In this document: positions 11,541 to 22,553 of the stretch, piece by piece | Position numbering within the stretch: the first letter of the stretch is position 1 | Layout: every line of letters starts with the position of its first letter | Assembly: GCA_030761205.1 (NCBI GenBank) | Contig: JAULJL010000010.1 | Coordinates: 1,617,001-1,681,000 of the forward strand | Direction: 5' to 3' | From: Fremontodendron californicum | Lineage: Eukaryota > Streptophyta > Magnoliopsida > Malvales > Malvaceae | DNA length: 64,000 bases | The notes under the pieces: generated by a model | Seen by the model: only the letters and a program-made list of their open reading frames with translations | Database searches by the model: none | Told to the model about the DNA's origin: nothing | Made by a program: the position numbers and the translations under genes

Positions 11541-12227
11541 ATTGAAAAAAAAAAAAAAAAACTTTGATCCGTTTTAAGTGAAAGAGCTTTTGTCTTAAGA
11601 ACAGGAGAAAGAGAGAAAGTGCTTTGGCTGACTGATCCAGGGAGAAACTGGGGGTGATGGCGGGGATGATAGAACGCCGGCACTGACGGTGGTGCCACCG
11701 GCGTTAGCAATGACGTGACCGATTCCCACTAATAAAAAGAAAAGTTGGCACTTTTTTTTTTTGTTAAAAAAACATTTTTAATAATTTCTTTCATTCTGAT
11801 CTGATTTTTTTGAGGTTTGTGTTGAACCGTGGGTCCTTAAGAGTGTGGGGATGCATCGGAGCTGGTTCAGTTCTGGGTTGATTTGAACCGATTGGCTTAG
11901 CGCTGGTTTCCACATTTTTTTTCTTCTCAAGTTTTTAGCTTTTCTGGGTTGATGATTCAGGTGAAAATAAATTCATTTTTGTACATATTTTACGTCATTT
12001 ATTGGTTGTTGATCGTGGGGTTTTCTTTCTTTTTTGTTTTCTGGGTGTTAATTGTGATTAAAGTTTCTATTTTTTTGATTTGTAGAGTTTGATTTGATGG
12101 AATATTGCTTGTAGTTGAGCTGAGATTTGAACAGTGAAGTTTTTTTTTTTGGTGTGTTTATTTAATGGTTATGTTATATATTTGCAGTTTAATATTGAGA
12201 GATTGGATTTGGTATGCTTATAAAAAG
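11541..12227 (+). promoter_or_regulatory. TULP promoter and leader region
   Basis: Sequence between the LINE remnant and the TULP start codon. It includes a GC-rich inverted repeat at about 11673-11702 (CGCCGG...CCGGCG) and T-rich tracts typical of a plant leader. A leader intron is possible, but the splice sites cannot be fixed from sequence. Confidence 0.4.
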
Positions 12228-14337
12228 ATGTCACTGAAGAGTATTATGCGGGAATTAAAGGAAATGAAAGATGGGATTGGGAACATATCAAAGAGAGGAG
12301 GGGAAAGCAAGCTTTGGCGTAGCCGGACTAGATCCCATGTTGTTCCTGATCAAGCACAACCCGAATCCGAATTCGCAGAACAAAGCCCGTGGGCGAATCT
12401 GCCGCCTGAATTGCTTTTGGATATCATCCGGAGGGTCGAAGAGAGTGAGACAGCTTGGCCTGCTCGAGCTGTTGTTGTTTTTTGTGCTGCAGTTTGTAGG
12501 TCATGGAGGGAAATTACAAAGGAGATTGTGAAGACTCCTGAGCAATGTGGAAGGCTTACATTTCCCATCTCATTGAAGCAGGTTATAGTCTTTTCCCTAT
12601 TGGAAAATATGTCATTTTAATCCCTTGAGAATTAACTACTGGATATTTAGATTTTAGCTAAAATTTACATCAAGGGGAGTCGAAAACTTTGCACAGATAT
12701 ATTGGTTGTATGCATATTTGTCAAGAAAATAATTGTTTTTAGATCAATGTATCCACGCTGTGGCTTTTCTATCATGACATGAACACTGGCTGACCTGATA
12801 GTTGAATATATGATTTTCATATGAAGAACTTTCGAAATGCATGATATAAAGCTAAGTCTTAACCTGCTGTGTCTGCCACACATTCAACAACAACTCTCTT
12901 GTCTGTGTCCATAAGTAATGGGAGTGGCTATATTTCTTATTCTTCCATTTAAAAGTTTGTTGATGTCTTCTGTTTGTGCTCATGAACAGCCGGGTTCTCG
13001 CGAGTCTCCAATTCAATGCTATATTAGAAGGGACAGAGCAACTTCTACATATCTTTTGTTTTATGGTCTGGTGCCTTGTAAGTATTTGTTCTGCTGTCCT
13101 TAGTTACTATGAATCATGATAAATTTAAAATTATCTACCTTAATTTATCATTCTTGGCTGAAAAAATTTTGCTCCAATCATTTTTTTCGTTGTAATTGGA
13201 TTTGTGAAGAGTTTGTTCTAGGGGAGTCAAAGAGTAAGTGTGACTTCTTAGGTATCTTTGAATAACCCAACATGTTAGTCTCTATCTGTTTTGATTGGAA
13301 AGCTGTGAAACATATAGTGTACCATTTCTTTGAGAAGCAACTTTGTGACATCATCAGGGTTTCTCAGCTTTGTAGTTATGTTGCTTTTTTCACATCCTTT
13401 TAGCCAAATAATATATTCGAAACTTAGAAACCTCATTCAAAATTTACAGCTGAGGGAGAGAGTGATAAATTACTGTTGGCAGCAAGAAAGGTCAGAAGGG
13501 CAACATGCACAGACTTTGTTATATCTTTGGTTGCAGATGATTTTTCTAGGGCCAGCAATACATATGTTGGTAAACTAAGGCAAGTTCTTGCCTTTAATTT
13601 CTTATGTTTCTCTGACTATTCTCTCTTCATGTCTATGATGACATATTGAAATTTCTTTTCTCAGGTCTAATTTTTTGGGTACCAAGTTCACCTTATATGA
13701 CAGTCAACCACCATGTGACTCAATAATCCCATCGACTACCCGATCAAATCATAGATTCCACTCTAAGCAGGTGTCTCCAAGATTACCAGCATGCAACTAC
13801 AGCATAGGTACCATTACCTATGAGCTCAATGTTCTGCGAACGCGAGGACCAAGGAGAATGCATTGCATTTTGCACTCAATTCCTGTCTCTGCTATTCAGG
13901 AAGGAGGCACCGCCCTGACACCATCAGCGTTCCTGCAATCCTTTGATGAACAACTTTCTCCCTTAACCAGTTCAAGAGGAAATGAAACGGTGATAGACAC
14001 CAGCTCCCCGAGCCTCCCAGCCACACCAGTATTCTCCATGGGCTCAGGAGAGCCATTAACCCTTAAAAACAAGGCTCCTAGATGGCATGAACAGTTACAG
14101 TGCTGGTGCCTTAACTTCAAGGGGCGTGTGACAGTGGCATCTGTTAAGAATTTCCAGCTTGTTGCAGCTGTTGAGCCATCACATAATGTATCACCTGAAG
14201 AGCAAGAGAAGGTAATCTTACAGTTTGGAAAAATTGGAAAAGACATCTTCACCATGGATTATCGATACCCTTTATCTGCTTTCCAAGCCTTTGCAATCTG
14301 CCTAAGCAGCTTTGACACCAAACCAGCTTGTGAATGA
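12228..14337 (+). CDS. Tubby-like F-box protein (TLP2/TLP6 type)
   Basis: Plant tubby-like protein: an F-box that joins SKP1-cullin ubiquitin ligases plus a C-terminal tubby domain that binds phosphoinositides at the plasma membrane; family members act in ABA and stress signalling. Four exons: 12228-12581, 12990-13077, 13450-13579 and 13665-14337, giving 414 residues with closed phase. The F-box is at about residues 53-108 (SPWANLPPELLLDIIRRVEE), and the tubby domain runs from about 119 to the end with the conserved tail FTMDYRYPLSAFQAFAIC and DTKPACE. The start at 12228 (MSLKSIMREL) matches family N-termini. An earlier in-frame ATG at 12165 would add a hydrophobic stretch not seen in the family. 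The third intron uses a GC donor. A diverged copy of the last 57 bp lies just downstream. Confidence 0.93.
13580..13664 (+). other. GC-AG intron in the TULP gene
   Basis: Exon 3 ends CTAAG and is followed by GCAAGT. The next exon begins after TTCTCAG with GTCTAATTTTTTGGG. Joining at the GC donor gives the conserved reading KLRSNFLGTKF. The nearby GT (CAA|GTTC) would insert bases and break the frame. The AG|GCAAGT context is the strong form typical of functional GC donors. Confidence 0.8.
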
Positions 14338-14384
14338 ATCACCACTGGTTGGAGATCCACTTCATTGATTTTACCATTCCTTGC

Positions 14385-14441
14385 TTTCGAGCCTTCGCAA
14401 TCTACCCGAGCAGCTTTATCCCAAACTGGCCTGTGAATGAC
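14385..14441 (+). repeat. Diverged duplicate of the end of the TULP last exon
   Basis: The sequence TTCGAGCCTTCGCAATCTAC and what follows, up to CTGTGAATGA, aligns with the final codons of TULP at about 14280-14337, with scattered substitutions. It sits about 48 bp after the stop codon, in the 3' untranslated region. It looks like an old short tandem duplication. Confidence 0.7.
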
Positions 14442-15543
14442 AGTATGTTGGTAGGATATAAATATCTTTCTCCTCTAGAATGCTTCCTGTATTTTAGTAC
14501 CAAATAGTAAATATTTATGTTCTAGTGGAAGCTTTTCTTGTATGGCCTTTGCTGGCTGATTCTTAGCTGTTCATTGCATGGCTTTTCTGATCATGCAATC
14601 TGACTTATATGTATGTTGTTTGATGATCATCTTGGAATCCAAACCAAGCTAACAGCAAATTGCCTATATCTAGTTGTATTATTTTCTTATTAAGCTAAAC
14701 TATAAACAAATGACTTGATTATTACTTAAACCTGAGGAGGGGCATAAACAAACACTCATGTTTCCCTTTCAAGGTTCAGGTGCTCATGTCAAATGCTATA
14801 TGGTGGATCACTTTCCCTTGATTTTTGTTGCAAAATGAATTTCTTTCGAGTGACTTCGAAAGGAAGCATAATTTTGGTGCAGAAAATGGTTTAAGTGTTG
14901 AGGGATTTGATGCCAAATGGGAAAACACAGTTTTGAGGGATTTGATGCTACCTTTTTCAAAAACGAGCTACCATAACATATGCAAAGGCAATGTATCATA
15001 TTCGAAAGTATACCACATGATTTGAATCTCAAGTCTTCAAATATTTTAAACATGTCCTTGATGTCTCATTCTTTAGAATTTATAGGACAGCTTTTATCCT
15101 AGTGTTTGCATTAAGTGTGGGAATAGTCATATTCCCAACTTGGAATCTATATCACAACTCCAATATTTGAAATGATAATAAGATTTCAAGGTAACCTGAC
15201 CAGACCAAACCTTGGCAAGTTGTTTTCTTTTCCCTTGAAAGTTTAAAAGTTTAACCGTTGACATGCGACCAACAACCATGTGATCTGTTGATAGAATATT
15301 AGACTCTTAATTTAAACCATCTGATCAGCACAAGCACAAGGGAGTGAATACGAACAATATCGACTGTTTTTCTTCCTATTCAATATTGATAGATTTACAT
15401 TCCTATGAGAAGCACCTCTTAGTTCTAAAGAAAAACATGGTTGCTTTCAGCAACGTGCTCAGTTCTCTTCAATCTGAGACAATATTCCACATTTCATATG
15501 CGATGTCCTTTTCCACCCCAAGAAAGCTATTAGGTCACATTTA
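14442..15543. other. Intergenic DNA between converging TULP and APC10
   Basis: Contains the 3' untranslated regions of TULP (plus) and APC10 (minus). A short direct repeat (TTTTGAGGGATTTGATGC / GTTGAGGGATTTGATGCC) lies at 14890-14950. No gene is seen. Confidence 0.5.
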
Positions 15544-17205
15544 TTATCTCACAGTGGAGTATGTAATGAATTCCCTTGAAGTGAATTGGAATGGTTGGTG
15601 TGGAATAGGATTCCTGCAATAAAGCATTTAAACAACAAAAAAAGTATAAATTAGAATATTGGTGATTAAAAAACTTATGCACAAAAAGATTTTAGGGTCT
15701 ATTGTACACACGGTCGAGGTCCATAAACTTTGATCTGGCGAACATGAGTATCCCTCCCATTAAGGTGATTTGACAAAACCGCGATTTGCAGCATAAAGGT
15801 ATTAACAAAAGTTTCACTGCAAGACATTTTGATTAATCAGTACCCAAAATAAATCTCCCTTTGCTGAGTGTAATTTTCCTCAATAATTAGGTAGTATATG
15901 CATTTTTGTGCTGCAGTTGCAAAGTTTTCATATTAAGTTATAAACTAACAGCTGTAAAGCAGTATAGAACTAACTATTAACATTGTTGTCACTGAAACTT
16001 AACAAGCAAGCATATGAAATTGTGAAACATCTCTGCTTGTTTTGGTCCATACTATGTCTTTCAAGGCACTCCACAATCCACATAAACCAAACACAAATGA
16101 TAGTCAGTACTTTAAATAGGAATTTGTTGATCATCATATTTGAGGTCAACCTAAAGAGGAAATAATTGGAAGAAAGGATTTTGCTAACGAGTGCCCTAAT
16201 GGCACTTTTTAAGGTTACTAAATATAGTAATATCTTCAATCAATGCATTGAAAATGATGAATAAAGTTATCAACTTTTACATTTAATATAATATTATTAC
16301 TATAAATAGTATATTAACTAGTCTTAAAAGAGTGCACTAAGAGTACTCGTTAGCAAAACCCTTAGTCTCTTAATCTGCTAGTAAAGAACCAACAGTCAGT
16401 GATCATGATTAACAACATTGCACCAATAGCCAACAAAAGAAACATGATCAATCCAAATACTTCGAAAACAGTTGCACTGAACAATTCTTTTGCCACTCAC
16501 CGAGGATCATTTCCGGATAACGAAAGATAAATCCAACCAGTAGGCTTGACAAGTTCCACAGTTTTAATCTCCTACAGAAGACATTCACATACAAATTAAA
16601 CAACCTGGTAAGAGTCCACAATTCTAAATGAAAAACTGAAGATTATAGATTATACCTTCAAGTTATGGAAGCCATCACCGGCTCGAACAGAGATCTTACT
16701 TGGTGTGTAGCTCTCATCAAGCTTGAAATCCACATAAAGTACAACTAGCTTAAAAAACCCAACAAAAGGAAAGGAAAAAAAAAAAAAGCAAACAAATTGT
16801 CATAAACCCATCATCAAAAGCTAATAAAAATAAAAAATTTGTGACTACAAACCAAGCAAAAGTAAAATTTTCACATACTTGCAACTTAACCTTCTTTTGG
16901 AACTGAATGTTAACTAAATGAGGCTGGGCTCCATCTGATCTGAAAACCACTCAAAAGAATTGAAAAGAAGTGAGGATTGAGAGTAAAATTGGGATCAAAA
17001 TTGGGAAAGAGATTTACGTGTTTAACTGCCAATAGGTTTCAAGATTGTCGTCACGGAGAGAAGAGACGCCATTGCCAGTTTTACAAGAGCTAACACTCCA
17101 AGCTGCTTTTTTGCCCATTTCTCTCAAGTCATCTTCAACAATTAGGTGTTGATTTCCTCCTGTAATCTTCCCTTCTTCCTCTGACTCTGAAGATTCTGTA
17201 GCCAT
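15544..17205 (-). CDS. APC10: Anaphase-promoting complex subunit 10 (APC10/DOC1)
   Basis: Substrate-recognition and processivity subunit of the nuclear APC/C E3 ligase; its DOC beta-barrel helps form the destruction-box receptor together with CDC20 or CDH1 (CCS52). Six exons on the minus strand: 17018-17205, 16879-16939, 16656-16748, 16501-16571, 15712-15816 and 15544-15613, all GT-AG, giving 195 residues. The N-terminus MATESSESEEEGKITGGNQ and the core REMGKKAAWSVSSCK, LRDDNLETYWQ, VVLYVDFKLDESYTPSKIS and HVRQIKVYGPRP are strongly conserved. The C-terminus is TYSTVR, so the final pair is Val-Arg where APC10 proteins usually end Ile-Arg. A TIR transposon sits in intron 4. An AAACCCTA telo-box-like word lies just upstream of the start codon. 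Confidence 0.95.
16176..16362. mobile_element. MITE family 2 copy, inside an APC10 intron
   Basis: Terminal inverted repeats: GGATTTTGCTAACGAGTGCC at the left and its near complement ...GTACTCGTTAGCAAAACCC at the right, with AAGGTTACTAA against TAGTCTTAAAAGAGTGC further in. The AT-rich middle has no coding capacity. A second copy lies at 63300-63483. Total length is about 187 bp. Target duplications are unclear, so the superfamily is not assigned. Confidence 0.8.
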
Positions 17206-18166
17206 TTTTGAAAATGAAAACCCTAATTTGTACTATTCAAAAAAAAAAAAAAATTCCCCAATGGCTAAACCAGAACCCTCCTAAAATAACAGCAATTTAA
17301 AAGTTACTAAAAAAAAGGCCTTCGCTTAATTTTTTTTAACTCGCCTAACTAAGATATTTTAATCAAACTTATTTTATTATATTTTCCTTTTATTATTTAA
17401 TGACATAACCTAAGTAAACTATTAGTTTGAGAATAAAAAAAAAAATTTATAGATACCGACTCTAATTTACATCCGAATTTTTAAATAAATTATTTTTTAT
17501 TTAAAAAAAAAACCTTAAGTATACCTTTATTTTTTAAAGAAAAGTTTGGTTAATATTTCATTAAAACGAAAAAATGGTTAAATTTGTTGTCAAAGAAGAT
17601 TAAATACATATAGAAATTGAAAACCAAAGATAAAATTTAATAAGTGAATCAGTAATATGTAAAAAATAATTACAATGGTATAGTAAAAGTTTAATTGAGA
17701 ATTATTGAAGTGTAAAAAATATTTTACTACTACAAATTTAACTAAATTACTTATTAAAGTGAAAATACTATTAAAACTTGTTAACATTATCTAAAGTATA
17801 GAGAAACATGGTTTATTAATATTTCAATTAAATAAATTAATTTATATTTCAATATTAGATTTAATTGTGAATATTACAGATTTCATCCTTTGCATTATTT
17901 TCCTTTTTAATAACAATTTTCAAAGCATGAACATGGAAATGGTCCACAAGGAGTTATCCTTACTGTATTTCACTAAATTTTATTACTAATTTTTCCCGGT
18001 TATTACTATCTCCATACAAATTTTTTTTTTTTTTTCCTTATTTTGGAATTTGTCAAAACAGAGTATATTTTGAATGAAGGGGGAAAACTGGAATTTGGAT
18101 GATGTTTGTGGTGTACATTAGTACGTAGGTTAAAAGCTAAGATACAATTGGTAAAATACAAAGAAG
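17206..18166. other. AT-rich intergenic DNA upstream of APC10
   Basis: Should contain the APC10 promoter next to 17205. The remainder is A/T runs without recognisable genes; the frame at 17590-17787 is low-complexity. Confidence 0.45.
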
Positions 18167-18348
18167 ATGTTACACGGATTCAGGTGAATGTCGGATACAG
18201 ATATATATTCGACACGGATATATTCAATTTTTTTAAAAACTTTTTTCATATATTTGGAAATCATATTTTTATACTCATGTCAGAATATATGTCGGACATA
18301 GATGTCAAACATAAATACTTAAAAAAAATAAAGAGTTCGGATAACATA
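18167..18348 (+). mobile_element. MITE family 1 copy
   Basis: Begins ATGTTACACGGATTCAGGTG and ends GAGTTCGGATAACATA. It carries the internal words GTCGGATACAGATATATATTC and TGTCGGACATAGATGTC that define the family. Plus orientation, about 182 bp. Confidence 0.75.
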
Positions 18349-18488
18349 AATTGTTTAACTATCTATTCCATCATGTGGTTTTTTTTTTTTTTTTTAAATA
18401 AGTCTTGGCATTTTAGAAGAATGCTATTCAAATTTAACCATATCAGATATCATTCAATTTGTAAACAGTGATGAAAATGATAAATGAA

Positions 18489-18588
18489 CCTTCTTTTCTT
18501 TTTCTTTTTTTGATTTGGGGAAGGGAAATTCGAACTCTATTCTTTGCATGCACGAGAAATCTGCATAAACTATTGAGCCAAAGAGTGT
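18489..18588 (-). mobile_element. tRNA-derived SINE with 9-bp target duplication
   Basis: On the minus strand an A-box-like word (GGCTCAATAGTTTATGCAGA) is followed by a B box (AGAGTTCGAATTTCCC) and an A-rich tail, the layout of a pol III SINE. The 9-bp word ATAAATGAA directly flanks it at 18480-18488 and 18589-18597. Length about 100 bp. Confidence 0.75.
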
Positions 18589-18597
18589 ATAAATGAA

Positions 18598-19434
18598 GCA
18601 GGATTTTGGAGAATACGAAAAACAGCTTACGGCCTCCGTAATGATCAAGAATTTCAGGTGTATTCTGATTGAACTGTCTTTGCTTTTTGTTCTGCAAAGG
18701 AGAGTTTGCATTTCTTGGAAGCTGCCAAAGGCTCATCCAATGAGGCACCACCAAGTTGGGCGGCAACTGGGCCATTTCTGTCACTAGCTCCTAATCTTTC
18801 TTGCCCCCACAGTGATTTAAAGTTTTCAACCGAATTCCTCCTCTGTCATTTTCTATTCCTATCAGCTTTTTTATGGCAGTCTTAGTGTGGTCCTGTCCAC
18901 TTTATCTCACTTTCACAGCCTAGAAAGACATATCTATATTCATTATATTGGGCAAACATACAGACAAGAAAGATATCTCTAGTCATTATACAGTGGAAAT
19001 ATGGAAAAATCTTGGAAAAATCTTGTGATTAATCATATGGATGGTATTCATTAGAATAATGGGACTATACATGATGAACAAGAACTTGTTGGAATCATGG
19101 TAATAAATCCTGTAAGATGGTGAATAGTTTGATACTTCTAGGATTTCAGGAATTGTAACTATCAGAATCTTTCAAATAAATCTTGTAACTTGGAAGTCTG
19201 ATATGATTCCAGGAATAGTATCTGCAGAAAACAAGTAAACAACAAATCTTAGCAGGTAATGGCAGATGTTTTTGCTAGGTGGGAGAATGGACAAACAAAA
19301 AACAAATATATCCTGCAAGTGTAATAACAACTAATGAAGGAGAAGGGGATTATCAATTTATTTCAGATTAGAAAAGTTTATGTACAAATCTTATGTACCT
19401 GTAGATGTTGGAGACAAAATTTAGTTGATCATTC
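18598..19434. other. Intergenic DNA downstream of the HBI1-like gene
   Basis: No gene is seen. The right end should hold the 3' untranslated region of the minus-strand bHLH gene. Confidence 0.45.
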
Positions 19435-21299
19435 TTAATGAAACCCCATATTGTACACATTGTAAAGACCTTGAGGATCAGTGTTCCAAGTTGAAAATGG
19501 TTGCAATTGCTGCAATATGATTTTGATGCAAGTAAGACATAACAGATTCATAAATGAATGAAGGGAATAAGGATTAACTGAGAGCTTGTTCTGGGATTAG
19601 ATATAGAAGCACTTGCAATTCCATCAGTAGCTGTTTGGGGAAGGTGGATTGTTTCATCTAACATGCAATTTACAGCTTCTTTTTGCAATGGATTCAACTG
19701 AAGGCAGGCCGCCAAAGTGGCCATTGCTGGTGACTTAACGGCTGCTGGAAAATTGGCTACATAAGGAGGAATCTTCATTGCAGGATTATTTAAAGCACAA
19801 AGTCAGTCATAGAAGAATTAGTGAGAAAAGGAGAATTCGGGAGGCTGTTTGCTTACCTCTTTCATAGGTAGGTTGTCAACATTGAATTCTACAGTTGGAT
19901 TTAGAGCAGCAAGTTTCATAGATAAGAACTGCATTTATATCAAATTACGACCTGATAAGTTAACAGAAAGATGATGTGCTAAAATATTCAAAGGCTAACA
20001 AGATTGATATTGTCTATCTTATTACCTCAACTTGTCTTTGGAGAGATTGAACATAGTTGATTATTTCATCAAGCATTCCAGCTTTTCCTGTGATTTTGTT
20101 GCAACCAGGGACTAAATCTTGCAAGCATTTCATCTTCTTACTAATCTTTTCCCTTCTTGCCTGTACATTACAGACAGATAAAGGCCATATCAGTTAAGAT
20201 CTATGTTGTATGTGAGTGCCCGACACGGGTATGTGTCCGACATGGATATGTTTAATTTTTCCAAGATTTTCATGCATTTGGAGGATCATATCCCCATACT
20301 CATGTATGGATACGAAACAAAGAGTCATAGCAAACGTAGGTTAAGATTACTAGTACTTTTACTTATGAATTGAAACTCAAAATTCAAAAAATTCTACTTA
20401 CTCTTTCTGCCAAGCTGTGACTATCGGTAGCCTGGCCACGACGTGCCCTTACATGAATGTAATCTGGCTTCTGAACCTCTGAAACCTTGGAATTCTCCAT
20501 TGAAGAATTTCTGGAAACTTCTTTACTGCTTTTCGTTTTGACCTCAGATTCCCCTTCCCCTTCTCCTTTAATCCTCTTACTTTTGAATTTATCGTCTGCA
20601 ATAGCCTGTACAACAAAAGTCAGATGCCTTATTGACTACTGTATATAACTGTTTTTGATCTAGTAATTCTGTAGACTTTATTTATTTTTATCCCCTTTGT
20701 GCTGGAGTCACTGAATCAAATTAAAAAATTCATAAATGGTTTATTTCTTTAATATTCAAAGAAAAAACTTTGTCTCAAAATGATTAATTTTGTTCAAAAG
20801 TTCATAAATTTAGAGTGAATACATAGTAACAAACCTTTGCTTTTCTCTTGTTAAAGCTCTCTCTGCCATTGGTGGACTCCATTTTCTCCAAAATCAAATC
20901 CTCTCCTCCCTCTTTCATAACTTCAGCCTGGAAAGCTGCCATCTGACAGCTTGAAGTTCGAGAAATACAGTAATCTGAATCAACCTCCGGCGGCACCAAA
21001 TCAATCTTACTGGCACGGCCAAACTCCGGTCCAGCTACTGAAAAGTTCACAAATTTGTGAAAATCATCACTACCCAGATAAACTTCTGGGTTTTTCAGCT
21101 CAACCAACTGTCCACTACCTAAACTCCCTCCAACCACACCCTGAAACTGAGGCGCTGAACTTGCACATAACTCAACAGGATTATTATTTTGGACCACATA
21201 GTTTTGCTGCCATTTCAACCTTGCTTGTTGTCTCTCAAGCACTGCCATGTCCATCCCATTATAGGTACAGCTTTCCAGGGAGTGGAAACCATGTAACAT
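19435..21299 (-). CDS. HBI1: bHLH transcription factor, HBI1/BEE2-like
   Basis: Subfamily XII bHLH factor. HBI1 binds E/G-boxes in the nucleus, promotes cell elongation downstream of brassinosteroid, and trades growth against immunity; non-DNA-binding HLH proteins such as IBH1 restrain it. Exons on the minus strand: 20835-21299, 20402-20605, 20026-20160, 19857-19928 and 19579-19772, probably followed by 19435-19509. The N-terminus MLHGFHSLES with MAVLERQQARLKW and ISRTSSC resembles HBI1. The basic region carries the H-E-R contacts in SHSLAERARREK, followed by the helix-loop-helix with MLDEIINYVQSLQRQVE. The final exon reads a family-like end (STWNTDPQGLY...NMGFH). The only GT donor, TCTCA|GTTAAT, leaves it one base out of frame; without splicing, exon 5 stops at 19548. 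The C-terminus is therefore unresolved. One family 1 MITE lies in intron 2. Confidence 0.85.
20201..20340 (+). mobile_element. MITE family 1 copy in intron 2 of the HBI1-like gene
   Basis: Starts CTATGTTGTATGTGAGTGCC, contains GACACGGGTATGTGTCCGAC and GGAGGATCATATCCCCATAC, and ends AAGAGTCATAGCAAACGTAGG. It is shorter than the others (about 140 bp), having lost part of the right half. Confidence 0.75.
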
Positions 21300-21423
21300 C
21301 TCTGGTCAATCTCTAAGGAGGAGAAATGGGATTTTGCTTTTGTTCTCTAAACTTTTTAAGACCCTTTTTTTTCCCAGGGAAACAAGTTGATACTAAGGTG
21401 AAGAACTGAAGATGTATTTGCAA

Positions 21424-21429
<6 letters not shown>

Positions 21430-21480
<51 letters not shown>
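21430..21480. repeat. (TA)n microsatellite in the HBI1-like leader or promoter
   Basis: About 25 uninterrupted TA units, 131-181 bp upstream of the start codon on the minus strand. Such tracts vary in length between individuals. Confidence 0.9.
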
Positions 21481-21483
<3 letters not shown>

Positions 21484-22058
21484 AAAAGGATTTGGATAGA
21501 AGAGAGGCAACGAATCACAAAAGAATGTAAGCCATTAACGAAAGCTTGTGGGTAATGGGACCCAATGACATAACCGCCATGTGAGAATGTCCATTTATAA
21601 CAGAAAACGGAGAGGTTACAAAACGGGGTTCGAGGTTTGGTTCTGGTTGAGGTTAATCTTTTCAAGGTTTGGTAATTGGTGGAAGTGATTCAAATGAATG
21701 GTGATATTTCGAGGCTTTCACATGCAGATTAAAAACTTGAGATTTGGTGAGTTTTCAACGTCAAAAAGTCTCTAGCTCTTAAGTCTAAACAAACAATAAA
21801 ATCAAGTTGTTTGATGAAACTTCTATTGAAGTAATATAAAACCAATAAAAAAACATGACAAAAACACTTCTAATCTTTCATTTTTGAAAAAATATGTTAG
21901 ACAAGTTTTAATTTGATAAAATTTCAAGAATGGGTTTTTATTCTTTTTAGTTGAAACTTAATTATCAGAATGCATCTTATCATCTGATTCAACATTGACT
22001 TAAAAAATGTAAAATTTAAATACAATTAAAAAAAAAAAAAAAAAAAGCAAAATAAGAC
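21481..22058. other. Upstream region of the HBI1-like gene
   Basis: Should contain the promoter of the minus-strand bHLH gene. No clear core motif stands out, and no gene is seen. Confidence 0.4.
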
Positions 22059-22125
22059 CGCTAGAGGGAGGGGTTGAACCTCCGACCTTAAGGTTAACAG
22101 CTCTAACCAACTGAGCTACTCCAGC
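22059..22125 (-). pseudogene. tRNA-Asn(GUU) relic with a deleted anticodon stem
   Basis: The minus strand reads GCTGGAGTAGCTCAGTTGGT at the 5' end and CGGAGGTTCAACCCCTCC followed by CTCTAGCG at the 3' end. Acceptor stem, D arm, T arm and both internal promoter boxes are those of nuclear tRNA-Asn, and the loop still reads CTGTTAACC with anticodon GTT. About seven bases between the D stem and the anticodon loop are missing (67 nt instead of the usual 74), so the 5' side of the anticodon stem is gone and a cloverleaf cannot form. It is most likely a nonfunctional copy, although the pol III boxes survive. Confidence 0.8.
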
Positions 22126-22231
22126 TTGTTAAAATTTATTATTTTATTCCAAAAATCTCATTAAGAAAGAGGAGTAATCCATATTCTTTGGGTTAAAACA
22201 TTGTTAAGAAGAAAACGAGTAAATGAAGAAT

Positions 22232-22408
22232 TATGTTATTTGGATTTGGAGTGAGTATTAAATATGAATATGTTTTTGATATGAGTATACTTAATTTTTA
22301 AATTTTTTTTTAATATATTTGAAAGATCATATCTCATACCCATGACTCAATATATATCGAACATAAATATAATAAAATAAAATAAAATAAAATGTTCGGA
22401 TAACATAA
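22232..22408 (+). mobile_element. MITE family 1 copy (diverged)
   Basis: Starts TATGTTATTTGGATTTGGAG and ends GTTCGGATAACATAAA, with the family core TTTGAAAGATCATATCTCAT. An AAAAT-type tandem has expanded near its right end. Confidence 0.65.
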
Positions 22409-22515
22409 ATAGAGAATGAACTGCAATAGCATGCCACTGAATATGACATACTTTATGAGAAAAAGTCAAGTTATTTGGGTGTGTTGCTCCTTCAAAACAA
22501 CGAAAAATGGCAGAG

Positions 22516-22553
<38 letters not shown>

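Noticed and set aside
12165..14337. Grouping TULP, APC10 and PUB5 as a ubiquitin gene cluster
   Set aside because: They belong to three unrelated ligase types with separate promoters and mixed strands; neighbourhood looks coincidental.
22059..22125. Chloroplast-derived tRNA insertion
   Set aside because: The acceptor and T-arm sequences match nuclear tRNA-Asn, not the plastid form.
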